In this document: positions 26,447 to 33,951 of the stretch, one piece after another
How positions within the stretch are numbered: position 1 is the stretch's first letter
Layout: every line of letters begins with the position of its first letter
Origin: an uncultured Prevotellaceae bacterium
GTDB lineage: Bacteria; Bacteroidota; Bacteroidia; Bacteroidales; Bacteroidaceae
DNA: 34,782 nt
Assembly (NCBI GenBank): GCA_902792685.1
Contig: CADBAP010000016.1
Coordinates: forward strand, 1-34,782
Reading direction: 5' to 3'
Made by a program: the position numbers and the translations under genes
Notes under the pieces: model-generated
Told to the model about the DNA's origin: nothing
The model's database searches: none
The model's input: the letters and a program-made list of their open reading frames with translations, nothing else

Positions 26447-27717
26447 AGCGTTCAGACCCCCAACCCCCTAACTTAGGGGGATCAAAAAACATCATCCTTG
26501 TCATGCTGGTCATCCTGGGTGTGGTCACCTTCCTCGACCGCATCAACATCAGCGTGGCTGGTTCGGAAATCATCAAAGACCTGAACCTCACCCCCTTACA
26601 ATGGGGATGGGTACAGAGTGCCTTTATCCTGTCTTACGGACTGATGCAGATACCGATGGGAGCCTTCGGAGACCGGCAAGGACACCGGAAGGTACTGGCA
26701 CTGATTGTGTTGTGGTGGTCTTTGTTTACCGCTTTCACGGGAATGGCTGGCGGACTCGCCTCATTACTGGTCATCCGGTTTATGTTCGGTATCGGCGAAG
26801 CAGGTTCATCACCCTGTTCAACGGGTGTCATCAGCCGATGGTTTAAGAAAGAGGAAGTGGGCAAAGCACAGGGATTTGTTTGGGCGGCCAGTCGTATGGG
26901 CGGCGCCCTGACACCTTTCGTCGTCATCCCCGTGATGACAACAGTGGGCTGGCGAACAGCCTTCTACCTGCTCGGTGCTTTGGGCATCGTCTGGGCTGCT
27001 GTATGGTATTGGTATTATAGAGATAGCCCCCTGCAAAACCGGCCCCACCCCGACTCTCCCAAAGGGAGGGAGAAAGAGGAACGATATGGGTCTTCGGCTG
27101 TGGCTTCAGATGGGTCTCTCTGGCATCGTATTCTCCGCTCCCCACAGTTCTGGATTATCTGCGCGATGTATTTCTTCTATGCCTTCGGCAGTTGGTTCTT
27201 CTTCAGCTGGTTCCCCACGTTCATGGAGTTGGGTCGCGGCTTCGAAAAGAGCGAACTGACATACGCCGTAGCCGTACCATTTATTATGAGTATGGTGGGC
27301 AATATCTACGGCGGTTACCTGACAGACAAACTATCTTCGAAATATGGTTTAAAGATTGGTCGCAAAGCATTGGGTAGTACATCGTTAGCACTATCGGCCG
27401 CATGTATGTTCCTGGCGGCATTCATCCCAGGAAAGATGGCGGTATTCATCTTCCTGTCGCTCTGCTTTGGCATCTTCGATTTGATGCTTCCGTCAGCATG
27501 GGCATTGTGCATCGACCTTGGGAAACATCATGCCGGCACGATTGCCGGAGCAATGAATACGGCGGGCAATATCGGAGGCTTCTGTTGTGGCATCTTGTTC
27601 GGACAACTGGTACAGTCATCCGGCAACTACAACCTGCCCCTTTACATGATTGCCGGCATGCTCATCATCAGTTCCATCCTCTTTGCCTTCATCAATCCAA
27701 CGAAGTCGATCGTATAG
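26413..27717 (+). CDS. MFS transporter, anion:cation symporter (hexuronate/galactonate) type
   Basis: A 434-residue, 12-helix transporter. LDRINISVAGSEIIKDLNLT after helix 1, SYGLMQIPMGAFGDRQGHRK and the RFMFGIGEAGSSP segment are those of the ACS family that imports sugar acids such as hexuronates and galactonate. The first ~25 residues (with PQPPNLGGS) derive from the inserted unit ending at 26480, so the native N-terminus has been replaced. A second element in the central cytoplasmic loop (27043-27070, residues about 211-220) encodes PHPDSPKGREKE. Both inserts are in permissive places. Likely substrate is an acid sugar, from the kinase next door. Confidence 0.88.
   Translation: MEYKISKEGKVKRSDPQPPNLGGSKNIILVMLVILGVVTFLDRINISVAGSEIIKDLNLTPLQWGWVQSAFILSYGLMQIPMGAFGDRQGHRKVLALIVLWWSLFTAFTGMAGGLASLLVIRFMFGIGEAGSSPCSTGVISRWFKKEEVGKAQGFVWAASRMGGALTPFVVIPVMTTVGWRTAFYLLGALGIVWAAVWYWYYRDSPLQNRPHPDSPKGREKEERYGSSAVASDGSLWHRILRSPQFWIICAMYFFYAFGSWFFFSWFPTFMELGRGFEKSELTYAVAVPFIMSMVGNIYGGYLTDKLSSKYGLKIGRKALGSTSLALSAACMFLAAFIPGKMAVFIFLSLCFGIFDLMLPSAWALCIDLGKHHAGTIAGAMNTAGNIGGFCCGILFGQLVQSSGNYNLPLYMIAGMLIISSILFAFINPTKSIV
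26450..26480 (+). repeat. C-rich hairpin element H, right terminal inverted repeat, in the MFS N-terminus
   Basis: GTTCAGACCCCCAA followed by the palindrome CCCCCTAACTTAGGGGG. In frame with the MFS gene, encoding DPQPPNLGGS. Inverse of element G. Confidence 0.9.
27043..27070 (+). repeat. C-rich hairpin element I, in frame in the MFS central loop
   Basis: CCCCACCCCGA head, then CTCTCCC pairing (one G-T) with GGGAGGG over an AAA loop. It encodes about PHPDSPKGRE without breaking the frame. Closely related to elements C and D. Confidence 0.85.
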
Positions 27718-27732
27718 ATCTCAGCCTAAAGG

Positions 27733-27808
27733 AGGTCGAAGGTCAAAGGTCAAAGGTCAAGGTCGAAGGAAACCTGTAAACCTGTATACCTGTAAACTTG
27801 TAAACTTG
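27733..27808. repeat. Tandem arrays left of the kinase gene: GGTCAAA then CCTGTAAA
   Basis: Five GGTCAAA-like 7-nt units (27733-27769) are followed by five 8-nt units grading from AACCTGTA to AACTTGTA (27771-27808). The array starts about 15 nt after the MFS stop and ends 7 nt before the kinase ATG. Confidence 0.9.
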
Positions 27809-27814
27809 ATTTTT

Positions 27815-28954
27815 ATGTTAAATTGTCAAATAAAATTGGTTGTTCTTGACGACGACCCAACAGGAATTCAGACCGTTCACGGCTGTAAGTTGATAACCGA
27901 TTGGAGCGAGTCATCGGTACGTGCGGCGTTCAATGACGACGTACCTTTCTTTTATATCCTTACGAACACGCGGGCAATGACTAGAGAAGATGCCGAACGG
28001 GTGATGCGCGAGGCGATGGAGATGGTGGTACGGGTAAACGAAGACTACCACCTGCAGCTGGTATGTGTCAGCCGTAGCGACTCCTGTCTGCGTGGGCATT
28101 TCCCCTTGGAACCGCAGGTGATGATGCAGGTGCTCACGCAGCACGGCTATCATGTGCGCCGACAGATTCCGTTCGTTCCCGCCTTCATTGAGGCTGGGCG
28201 AGTCACCATTGATGGTGTTCATTATATGAAAGACGGCGAACGGCTCGTTCCTGTCTCTGAAACGGAGTTTGCCCGCGACAATGTATTTGCCTATCATACC
28301 TCTGTACTGGAAGACTACATCCGGGAGAAAGGGGCACAGCCAAACGACTATCAGATTGTGAATGCGGCATCGTATGACGAGCTACACACCTTTTGTGCAA
28401 CCTTGAAACAGGAACTCGCAGCCGCCACACAGGAGAAAGAAGCGATTGTCGTGCGCAGTTCCTCATCGTTCCCCAAGGCGATGAGCGGTATTGCCGACCG
28501 GCCGCTATTAGACCGCACCATGCTGAAACGCCAAGAAGGGGTTGGCTGTTTTGTCGTTGGGTCGCATGTCAATAAAACGACCCGTCAGTTAAAGGCTTTA
28601 TTGGCAGAAAAAGGCACCAAGGGAGTGGAGGTTGATGTGCTTCGTATCCTCCATGAACCAGACGCTATGATGCAGGATGTGATGAACGAGCTGTCTGAGG
28701 CGGTTCGTATGGGACTGACACCCGTTGTCTATACCTCGCGAAAAGAGTTGCGCATCGATGATGCCGACCGCCGTCAGCATCTGGGACAGCAGGTATCAGA
28801 CTTCCTCGTTGACATCGTGCGCCGTCTGCCGTTTACTCCTGCCTATCTGGTTGGCAAGGGCGGCATCACCTCAAACGATATACTGACCAAAGGACTCTCC
28901 GTACGGATTGCGACGGTGATGGGGCAGATTGTTCCCAACGTGCCCTGTGTCTGA
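27815..28954 (+). CDS. DUF1537 four-carbon acid-sugar kinase, C-terminally shortened
   Basis: A 379-residue kinase of the DUF1537 family, which phosphorylates four-carbon acid sugars (threonate, erythronate) or their 2-oxo forms. Motifs: LDDDPTGIQTVHG (11-23), the RSDSCLRGHFPLE substrate-binding stretch (87-99) and LVGKGGITSNDI in the nucleotide-binding domain. The family usually continues for about 35-40 residues after the GQIVPNVP position, including the final GNVG-type segment; here the frame ends at VPCV, where an ACAAGAAG array begins. It is therefore truncated and possibly inactive. ATG at 27815 is the first start before the conserved LVVLDDDPTG. Confidence 0.87.
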   Translation: MLNCQIKLVVLDDDPTGIQTVHGCKLITDWSESSVRAAFNDDVPFFYILTNTRAMTREDAERVMREAMEMVVRVNEDYHLQLVCVSRSDSCLRGHFPLEPQVMMQVLTQHGYHVRRQIPFVPAFIEAGRVTIDGVHYMKDGERLVPVSETEFARDNVFAYHTSVLEDYIREKGAQPNDYQIVNAASYDELHTFCATLKQELAAATQEKEAIVVRSSSSFPKAMSGIADRPLLDRTMLKRQEGVGCFVVGSHVNKTTRQLKALLAEKGTKGVEVDVLRILHEPDAMMQDVMNELSEAVRMGLTPVVYTSRKELRIDDADRRQHLGQQVSDFLVDIVRRLPFTPAYLVGKGGITSNDILTKGLSVRIATVMGQIVPNVPCV

Positions 28955-29047
28955 CAAGTTGACAAGAAGACAAGAAGACAAGAAGACAAGTTTCCTTAGA
29001 CCTTCGACCTTAGACCTTAGACCTTTGACCTTCGACCTTAGACCTTT
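28954..29047. repeat. Tandem arrays right of the kinase gene: ACAAGAAG then GACCTTA
   Basis: Four 8-nt ACAAGAAG-type units (28954-28990) start at the kinase stop codon, then seven GACCTTA or GACCTTC 7-nt units (28996-29047) follow. The second array is the reverse complement of the left GGTCAAA array in type, and the first matches the reverse complement of its CTTGTAAA part. The BKACE stop codon lies inside this array. Confidence 0.9.
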
Positions 29048-29868
29048 ATATGTTGCATCCTGCGTGCCTCGTCTGGTGTAGCGGGTTCGCAGCCCATCAT
29101 GCGGATGAGGGCAACAAGGCGTTCCACGAGTTCGGCATTCGTATGTGCCCGTTTGCCTGGCGCATAGTAGAAGCTGTCTTCAAAGCCTACACGTACGGCG
29201 CTGGCTCCCATACCGATTGCACAAGCGAGCATCGAGAAATCTTTCATCGAGTCGTGCGTGATACCCCACGAAGTACCTGGCTCCATCAGCGAACACAGCA
29301 TCGCAAGGTTACGGCCTGTCGCAGAGAGGTTACTGCTGTTGCCTGGACCCACACAGAAGTTATAGTGCAGCGGACGGTGAAGCACGCCTTCATCAGCCAA
29401 ACGCGTTGCACACTCTACATGGCTGAGGTCGAAAAGCTCCATCTCAGGAACGGTATGGGTCTCATCAAGGCGCTTCGCCCAGTAGCGCAGGTCGGGCATC
29501 GTGTTGACATATACCGTCTCGCCGAAGTTGACAGAACCCATATTGAGCGATGCCACCTCTACCTCCGGCACATTCAGACTGACACAGCGCTCAGCAAGCG
29601 TCAGCGTCGATAAACCGCCTGTCGATCCCTGCACAATCATATCGGTCTCCTTACGGATAAGGCCAATCGTCTGGCGGAACACATCCAGTTCGAATGTCGG
29701 ATTTCCCTGCAGGTCGCGGGTATGCAGGTGCACCTCGCAGGCTCCCGCCTTATAACAATTGATGGTATCTTCCGCGATCTCCTCTGGCGTCAGCGGATTC
29801 TTGCACTCGGCTGGTATCTCCTTGCCCACATGACAAACGGGGGCTACGGTAACGATAATCTTTCGCAT
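29038..29868 (-). CDS. BKACE (DUF849) beta-keto acid cleavage enzyme
   Basis: A 276-residue TIM-barrel Zn-enzyme that condenses a beta-keto acid with acetyl-CoA and cleaves it to acetoacetate and a CoA ester, as in lysine-fermentation Kce. The metal ligands H47 and H49 (EVHLHTRD) and E230 (RVGFED) match that family's positions, and APVCHVGKEIPAECKNPLTPEEIAED and QGSTGG agree. The residues that pick the substrate cannot be judged by eye. The start ATG at 29868 is used; an in-frame TTG three codons earlier overlaps the thioredoxin gene. Its final residues and stop (KV-stop) are provided by the GACCTTA array. Confidence 0.88.
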   Translation of the reverse strand: MRKIIVTVAPVCHVGKEIPAECKNPLTPEEIAEDTINCYKAGACEVHLHTRDLQGNPTFELDVFRQTIGLIRKETDMIVQGSTGGLSTLTLAERCVSLNVPEVEVASLNMGSVNFGETVYVNTMPDLRYWAKRLDETHTVPEMELFDLSHVECATRLADEGVLHRPLHYNFCVGPGNSSNLSATGRNLAMLCSLMEPGTSWGITHDSMKDFSMLACAIGMGASAVRVGFEDSFYYAPGKRAHTNAELVERLVALIRMMGCEPATPDEARRMQHIKV

Positions 29869-29873
29869 GGCTT

Positions 29874-30377
29874 TCAATATTTGATTTCTTCCACCGCCTT
29901 CGGTGTCCAGTTTTTAAAGAAACGGATCACATTTTGCTGGTTGTAGCTCTTCCCCTCCTCCAGAAAACTGGAGTCCTGGATATGAAGCACATTCCCTTCG
30001 CCGTTCAGCACCACGAAGACAGGGAACCCAAAGCGACGGGGATTGTTCAGCCGTTGCATCATCGCCTTGCCCCGCTGCACCTTGACAGCATCATCCTCAG
30101 CAGGATTATAGTTTACGTGGATATACACGAAGTTGTCGGCAACGAGTTTGCTGATAGTGCTGTCGTTCGTGATAAAATCAGCAAAACGCAGACACCACGG
30201 ACACCAGTTGCCACCGACCTGACAGATCACGTACTTCCCTTCGCTGCGGGCTGTAGCAAGTGCCTGGTCAATCTGTTCCAACGGGTTGACGTTTTCGTCA
30301 TACACCTTTTTCAATCCCTGTGCGTTTGCCAGCAGCGATACGCATACCAGCAAACAGGTTATCATCCATTTTTTCAT
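29874..30377 (-). CDS. Periplasmic thioredoxin-fold protein
   Basis: A 167-residue protein with a signal peptide (MKKWMITCLLVCVSLLANAQ) and the redox motif WCPWC (C59, C62) in a DUF255/thioredoxin-like context, GGNWCPWCLRFADFITND, later GFPVFVVLNGEG with the cis-proline region. It probably works as a thiol-disulphide oxidoreductase outside the cytoplasm. It follows greA by 3 nt and precedes the BKACE gene by 5 nt, so all three likely share a transcript although their functions are unrelated. The partner protein is unknown. Confidence 0.88.
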   Translation of the reverse strand: MKKWMITCLLVCVSLLANAQGLKKVYDENVNPLEQIDQALATARSEGKYVICQVGGNWCPWCLRFADFITNDSTISKLVADNFVYIHVNYNPAEDDAVKVQRGKAMMQRLNNPRRFGFPVFVVLNGEGNVLHIQDSSFLEEGKSYNQQNVIRFFKNWTPKAVEEIKY

Positions 30378-30380
30378 ATC

Positions 30381-30848
30381 CTAAACGATTTCAGTTTTCT
30401 CGATTTTGAGTTTCAGCAGTCCTGCCGGCACGCGTACCTCGACGACATCGCCTGCCTTCTTGTTCAACAATGCCTGGGCAATTGGCGACTTGATGGAAAT
30501 CTTTCCCTCACGGATATTCGCCTCGTGCGGATTCACAATCATGTAGGTCATCCGGTTGTTGTTGGCAAGATTCGTCATCTCTACCCTACTGAGCAGTCCC
30601 ACACTGTCGTTGTCGAGTCTGGAAGTATCGATGACGCGTGCATGCTCCAACACCTTTTGTTTATAGCGTATCCTACTCAGCAGCCTGCCCTGCTCACGCT
30701 TGGCGGCATGATACTCGAAATTCTCGCTGAGGTCGCCCTTGTCGCGTGCCTCCGCAATCGCCTCACGCACCTGCGGCAGTTCAACGGTTTCCAATTGACG
30801 GAGTTCAGCCACGAGTTTGTCGTAGCCCTCCTGTGACATATATTCCAT
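30381..30848 (-). CDS. greA: Transcription elongation factor GreA
   Basis: The 155-residue factor that rescues backtracked RNA polymerase. The N-terminal coiled coil is visible (EGYDKLVAELRQLETVELPQVREAIAEARDKGDLSENFEYHAAK, with the acidic D and E at its tip in DKGDLSENFEY) and the C-terminal FKBP-like domain with SPIAQALLNKKAGDVVEVRVP. Length is normal. ATG at 30848 starts MEYMSQEGY, matching family N-termini. Promoter at 30895-30928 is divergent from that of sppA. Confidence 0.96.
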   Translation of the reverse strand: MEYMSQEGYDKLVAELRQLETVELPQVREAIAEARDKGDLSENFEYHAAKREQGRLLSRIRYKQKVLEHARVIDTSRLDNDSVGLLSRVEMTNLANNNRMTYMIVNPHEANIREGKISIKSPIAQALLNKKAGDVVEVRVPAGLLKLKIEKTEIV

Positions 30849-30894
30849 ATTCAGATAATCTTCTTTTTAATCAGATTTGTGACAATTGAAGTTG

Positions 30895-30928
30895 CAAATA
30901 TATAACATTTTATTTATACTTCAACAAA
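30895..30928 (-). promoter_or_regulatory. Promoter of greA
   Basis: Reverse strand TATATTTG (30895-30902) with TTTG at 30925-30928; spacer 22 nt, slightly long. Back-to-back with the sppA promoter. Confidence 0.6.
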
Positions 30929-30942
30929 TCTGTTCGAGTTTT

Positions 30943-30974
30943 TTTGGTTGTTTCATGAAATACTTGTATATTTG
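30943..30974 (+). promoter_or_regulatory. Promoter of sppA
   Basis: TTTG (30943-30946), a 20-nt spacer and TATATTTG (30967-30974) match the consensus. It rules out the longer start at 30886 for the following gene. Confidence 0.8.
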
Positions 30975-31008
30975 CAAAATATTTCACAACAAAAAACCTA
31001 TTAACAAG

Positions 31009-32781
31009 ATGAAAGAGTTTTTTAAGTATGTATTAGCCACCATCACAGGTATCATCCTGTTTACGGTTATCATGGGCATTTTCATGGTTATCGGTTTGGT
31101 GGGAATGATTGCTTCCGCAGAACAGAAAACAGAAGTAAGAAGCAACTCCGTATTGGTGATGAACCTCACCGGACAAATGGAAGAACGGTCGAACAGCAAT
31201 GTGATGACAGAGTTCATGGGCGGCGAAGAAGCTGCGATGGGTCTCGACCAGATGCTTACTGCTATCGACAAGGCAAAGAAGAACAATGACATCAAAGGTA
31301 TCTATATCGAGGCCGGCGCATTCGCTCCTGACTCCTATGCCTCCATGCAGGCACTGCGAGCAGCATTGGCCGACTTCCGCAAGAGCGGCAAATGGATTGT
31401 TGCCTACGCTGATACCTATACACAAGCCACCTATTATTTATCATCGGTTGCCAACAAGGTCTATCTGAACCCGCAGGGTATGATCGACTGGCACGGTATT
31501 GCCGCACAGCCAATCTTCGTGAAAGACCTGCTCAGCAAGTTCGGTGTGAAGATTCAGGTTGCCAAGGTGGGTTCTTATAAGAGTGCTACTGAGATGTTCA
31601 CTGGCGACAAGATGAGTGATGAGGACCGCGAACAGACGCAGGCCTATATCAATGGTATCTGGGAGGATGTCACCAAGGAAGTCGGTGCCAGCCGCAACCT
31701 CACCGTTGACCAGCTGAACGCCTATGCCGACAGCCTCATCGCGTTTGCCGATCCGAACCAGTATGTCAGCATGAAACTGGTTGACAAGCTGCTCTATACC
31801 GACCAGATCAAGACAGAGGTAAAGAAACTCTTGGAGATTGACGAGGACGACGACATCAACCAGATGAGCATCGCTGAGGTAGCTGCCCTGCCCGACGAGA
31901 AATCGGAAGGCGAAGAGATTGCCGTTTACTATGCTTACGGAAGCATCGTCGATGGTGCCGCCAGCAATCCGATGTCACAGGAACACGAGATTGATGCACA
32001 GGTAGTATGCAAGGACCTGGAGGAACTGATGAACGACGATGACGTGAAGGCGGTTGTCTTCCGCATCAACTCCGGTGGCGGCAGCGCCTACGCTTCCGAG
32101 CAGATCTGGCACCAGATTATGGAACTGAAAAAGAAAAAGCCCGTCGTCGTATCAATGGGTGGTATGGCGGCTTCCGGCGGCTATTATATCAGTGCACCAG
32201 CCAACTGGATTGTGGCAGAGCCTACAACACTTACCGGTAGCATCGGTATCTTCGGTATGTTCCCGGATGCCAGCGAATTGCTGACGCAGAAACTGGGTGT
32301 GAAGTTCGATGAGGTGAAGACCAACGCCAACAGTGCGTTCGGCACCAATGCCCGTCCGTTCAATGCTGAGGAGATGCGCATACTGGAAACCTATATCGAC
32401 CGCGGCTATAAGCTGTTCCGTCAGCGTGTGGCAGAAGGTCGTAAGATGACCACCGACCAGGTGGAGGCCATCGCACAGGGACATGTCTGGATTGGCAAGG
32501 ACGCGTTGAAGATCAAGCTCGTTGACCAGTTAGGCGACCTGAACGTTGCCATTGCCAAAGCTGCTCAGTTGGCAAAGCTCGACGACTACTACACGGAGTC
32601 ATATCCGGCAGAGGAAGACTGGCTGACTACCCTCCTCAAGGGTGCTACCAGCAGCAACTACCTGGGTGACCAGATGAAGCTCATGATGGGTGAATACTAC
32701 GAACCCTTCATTCTCCTCAAGGACATGAGTCGTCAAAACGCCATCCAAGCTCGCGTACCTTATTATATGAACATCAGGTAA
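31009..32781 (+). CDS. sppA: Signal peptide peptidase SppA, long form
   Basis: A 590-residue inner-membrane serine protease that degrades leftover signal peptides. A single membrane helix near the N-terminus (about 10-36) is followed by two tandem peptidase domains, the E. coli-like 67-kDa form. The catalytic Lys is K191 (KVGSYKSATEMFTG) in the first domain, and the nucleophile Ser is S389 (GGMAASGGYYIS) in the second, as expected for the Ser/Lys dyad built from both halves. The start is set by the promoter. The lpxK start codon follows its stop directly. Confidence 0.95.
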   Translation: MKEFFKYVLATITGIILFTVIMGIFMVIGLVGMIASAEQKTEVRSNSVLVMNLTGQMEERSNSNVMTEFMGGEEAAMGLDQMLTAIDKAKKNNDIKGIYIEAGAFAPDSYASMQALRAALADFRKSGKWIVAYADTYTQATYYLSSVANKVYLNPQGMIDWHGIAAQPIFVKDLLSKFGVKIQVAKVGSYKSATEMFTGDKMSDEDREQTQAYINGIWEDVTKEVGASRNLTVDQLNAYADSLIAFADPNQYVSMKLVDKLLYTDQIKTEVKKLLEIDEDDDINQMSIAEVAALPDEKSEGEEIAVYYAYGSIVDGAASNPMSQEHEIDAQVVCKDLEELMNDDDVKAVVFRINSGGGSAYASEQIWHQIMELKKKKPVVVSMGGMAASGGYYISAPANWIVAEPTTLTGSIGIFGMFPDASELLTQKLGVKFDEVKTNANSAFGTNARPFNAEEMRILETYIDRGYKLFRQRVAEGRKMTTDQVEAIAQGHVWIGKDALKIKLVDQLGDLNVAIAKAAQLAKLDDYYTESYPAEEDWLTTLLKGATSSNYLGDQMKLMMGEYYEPFILLKDMSRQNAIQARVPYYMNIR

Positions 32782-33951
32782 TTGGAAGGGGATTTCATTA
32801 AATTACGGAAATGGCTGACACCACTCAGTATGCTGTACGGAATGGTGATTGGTATCAGGAACCAAATGTTTGAATTAGGGTTCCTGAAATCCCGTAGTTT
32901 TGATATCCCCGTCATCTCCGTAGGCAATATCACCGTTGGAGGCTCAGGGAAGACACCGCATACCGAATACTTGATCCGCCTGTTGAAAGACCAGGTGAAG
33001 GTGGCGGTGCTCAGCCGAGGATACAAACGCAAGAGCACAGGCTATGTGCTTGCCGAAGCAGATACCCCTATGAGCGACATCGGTGACGAGCCGTATCAGA
33101 TGAAGAAGAAATTTCCTGACATCTACGTGGCCGTTGACAAGAACCGCTGTGAGGGTATCGACCACCTTACGCAAGATGAGGCAACGAAAGATACGGACGT
33201 CATCCTCCTCGACGATGCCTTCCAACACCGATATGTCAAGCCGGGCATCAACATCCTGCTGGTTGACTACCACCGGCTGATCATCAGCGACATGCTGTTG
33301 CCGGCAGGACGACTGCGCGAGCCGAAGGAGGGAAAGGCACGTGCCGACATCGTCATCATCACCAAGTGTCCGAAAGACCTGAAGGCCATCCACTACCGCA
33401 TGCTGACGAGGGCGATGAGTCTCTTCCCCTACCAATCGCTGTTCTTTACCACATTGGAATACGGTGAGCTGTTTATGCTCTTCGGGAACGAACGAAAAGA
33501 ACTTGACAAAATCTCCGACCAGCATGTACTCCTGCTGACAGGTATCGCCTCACCGCAGCAGATGACCCTCGACCTGAAGCCGTTATGCAGCGAACTGATA
33601 CCGCTCACCTTCTCCGACCACCACGATTTCAAGGCAAAAGACATTGCCCGCATCAACCAGATGTTCGAGGTGCTGCCTGAGCCGAAGATGATTATCACCA
33701 CCGAGAAGGATGCCGCCCGACTGGAAACCGTCGAGGGGCTGAGCGACGATGTACGGAATCATTTATATGTCTTACCTGTTGAAATCAAGTTCATGCAGGA
33801 TCAAGAAGAATTGTTTAACCATAAAATTTTAAGCTATGTACAAAAAAATTCAAGAAACAGCATCTTGGTTAAAAACAAAGATGACCACAAGTCCGAAGAC
33901 AGCCATCATTCTGGGAACGGGCCTCGGACAATTAGCTTCAGAGATTACTGA
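32782..33951 (+). CDS. lpxK: Tetraacyldisaccharide 4'-kinase
   Basis: Phosphorylates the lipid A precursor at the 4'-position on the inner membrane. The 389-residue protein begins with a hydrophobic anchor segment and then has VISVGNITVGGSGKTPHTEYLI, with the P-loop GGSGKT at 53-58, and VILLDDAFQHRYVK later. Translation probably starts at a TTG right after the sppA stop (TAATTG), because MEGDFIKLRKWL matches family N-termini and no suitable ATG lies before it. The last 38 codons overlap the 5' end of punA in another frame (116 nt), giving a polar C-terminus rich in Ser, Asn and His. Confidence 0.93.
   Translation: MEGDFIKLRKWLTPLSMLYGMVIGIRNQMFELGFLKSRSFDIPVISVGNITVGGSGKTPHTEYLIRLLKDQVKVAVLSRGYKRKSTGYVLAEADTPMSDIGDEPYQMKKKFPDIYVAVDKNRCEGIDHLTQDEATKDTDVILLDDAFQHRYVKPGINILLVDYHRLIISDMLLPAGRLREPKEGKARADIVIITKCPKDLKAIHYRMLTRAMSLFPYQSLFFTTLEYGELFMLFGNERKELDKISDQHVLLLTGIASPQQMTLDLKPLCSELIPLTFSDHHDFKAKDIARINQMFEVLPEPKMIITTEKDAARLETVEGLSDDVRNHLYVLPVEIKFMQDQEELFNHKILSYVQKNSRNSILVKNKDDHKSEDSHHSGNGPRTISFRDY

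Larger units (their letters stand above)
26272..26480. mobile_element. 209-bp MITE-like unit carrying a DUF559 remnant
   Basis: 31-bp terminal inverted repeats (26272-26302 and 26450-26480, 29 of 31 identical) enclose 147 bp. The inside encodes, on the + strand, the last part of a DUF559 nuclease. The outer end of each terminal repeat is a 17-bp palindrome. The unit replaces the end of the racemase gene and the start of the MFS gene. No transposase is inside, so the unit is presumably non-autonomous or dead. I cannot define a target-site duplication. Confidence 0.65.

Noticed and set aside
30886-31008. Longer start for sppA
   Set aside because: It lies in the sppA and greA promoter region; the -7 box at 30967-30974 is inside it.
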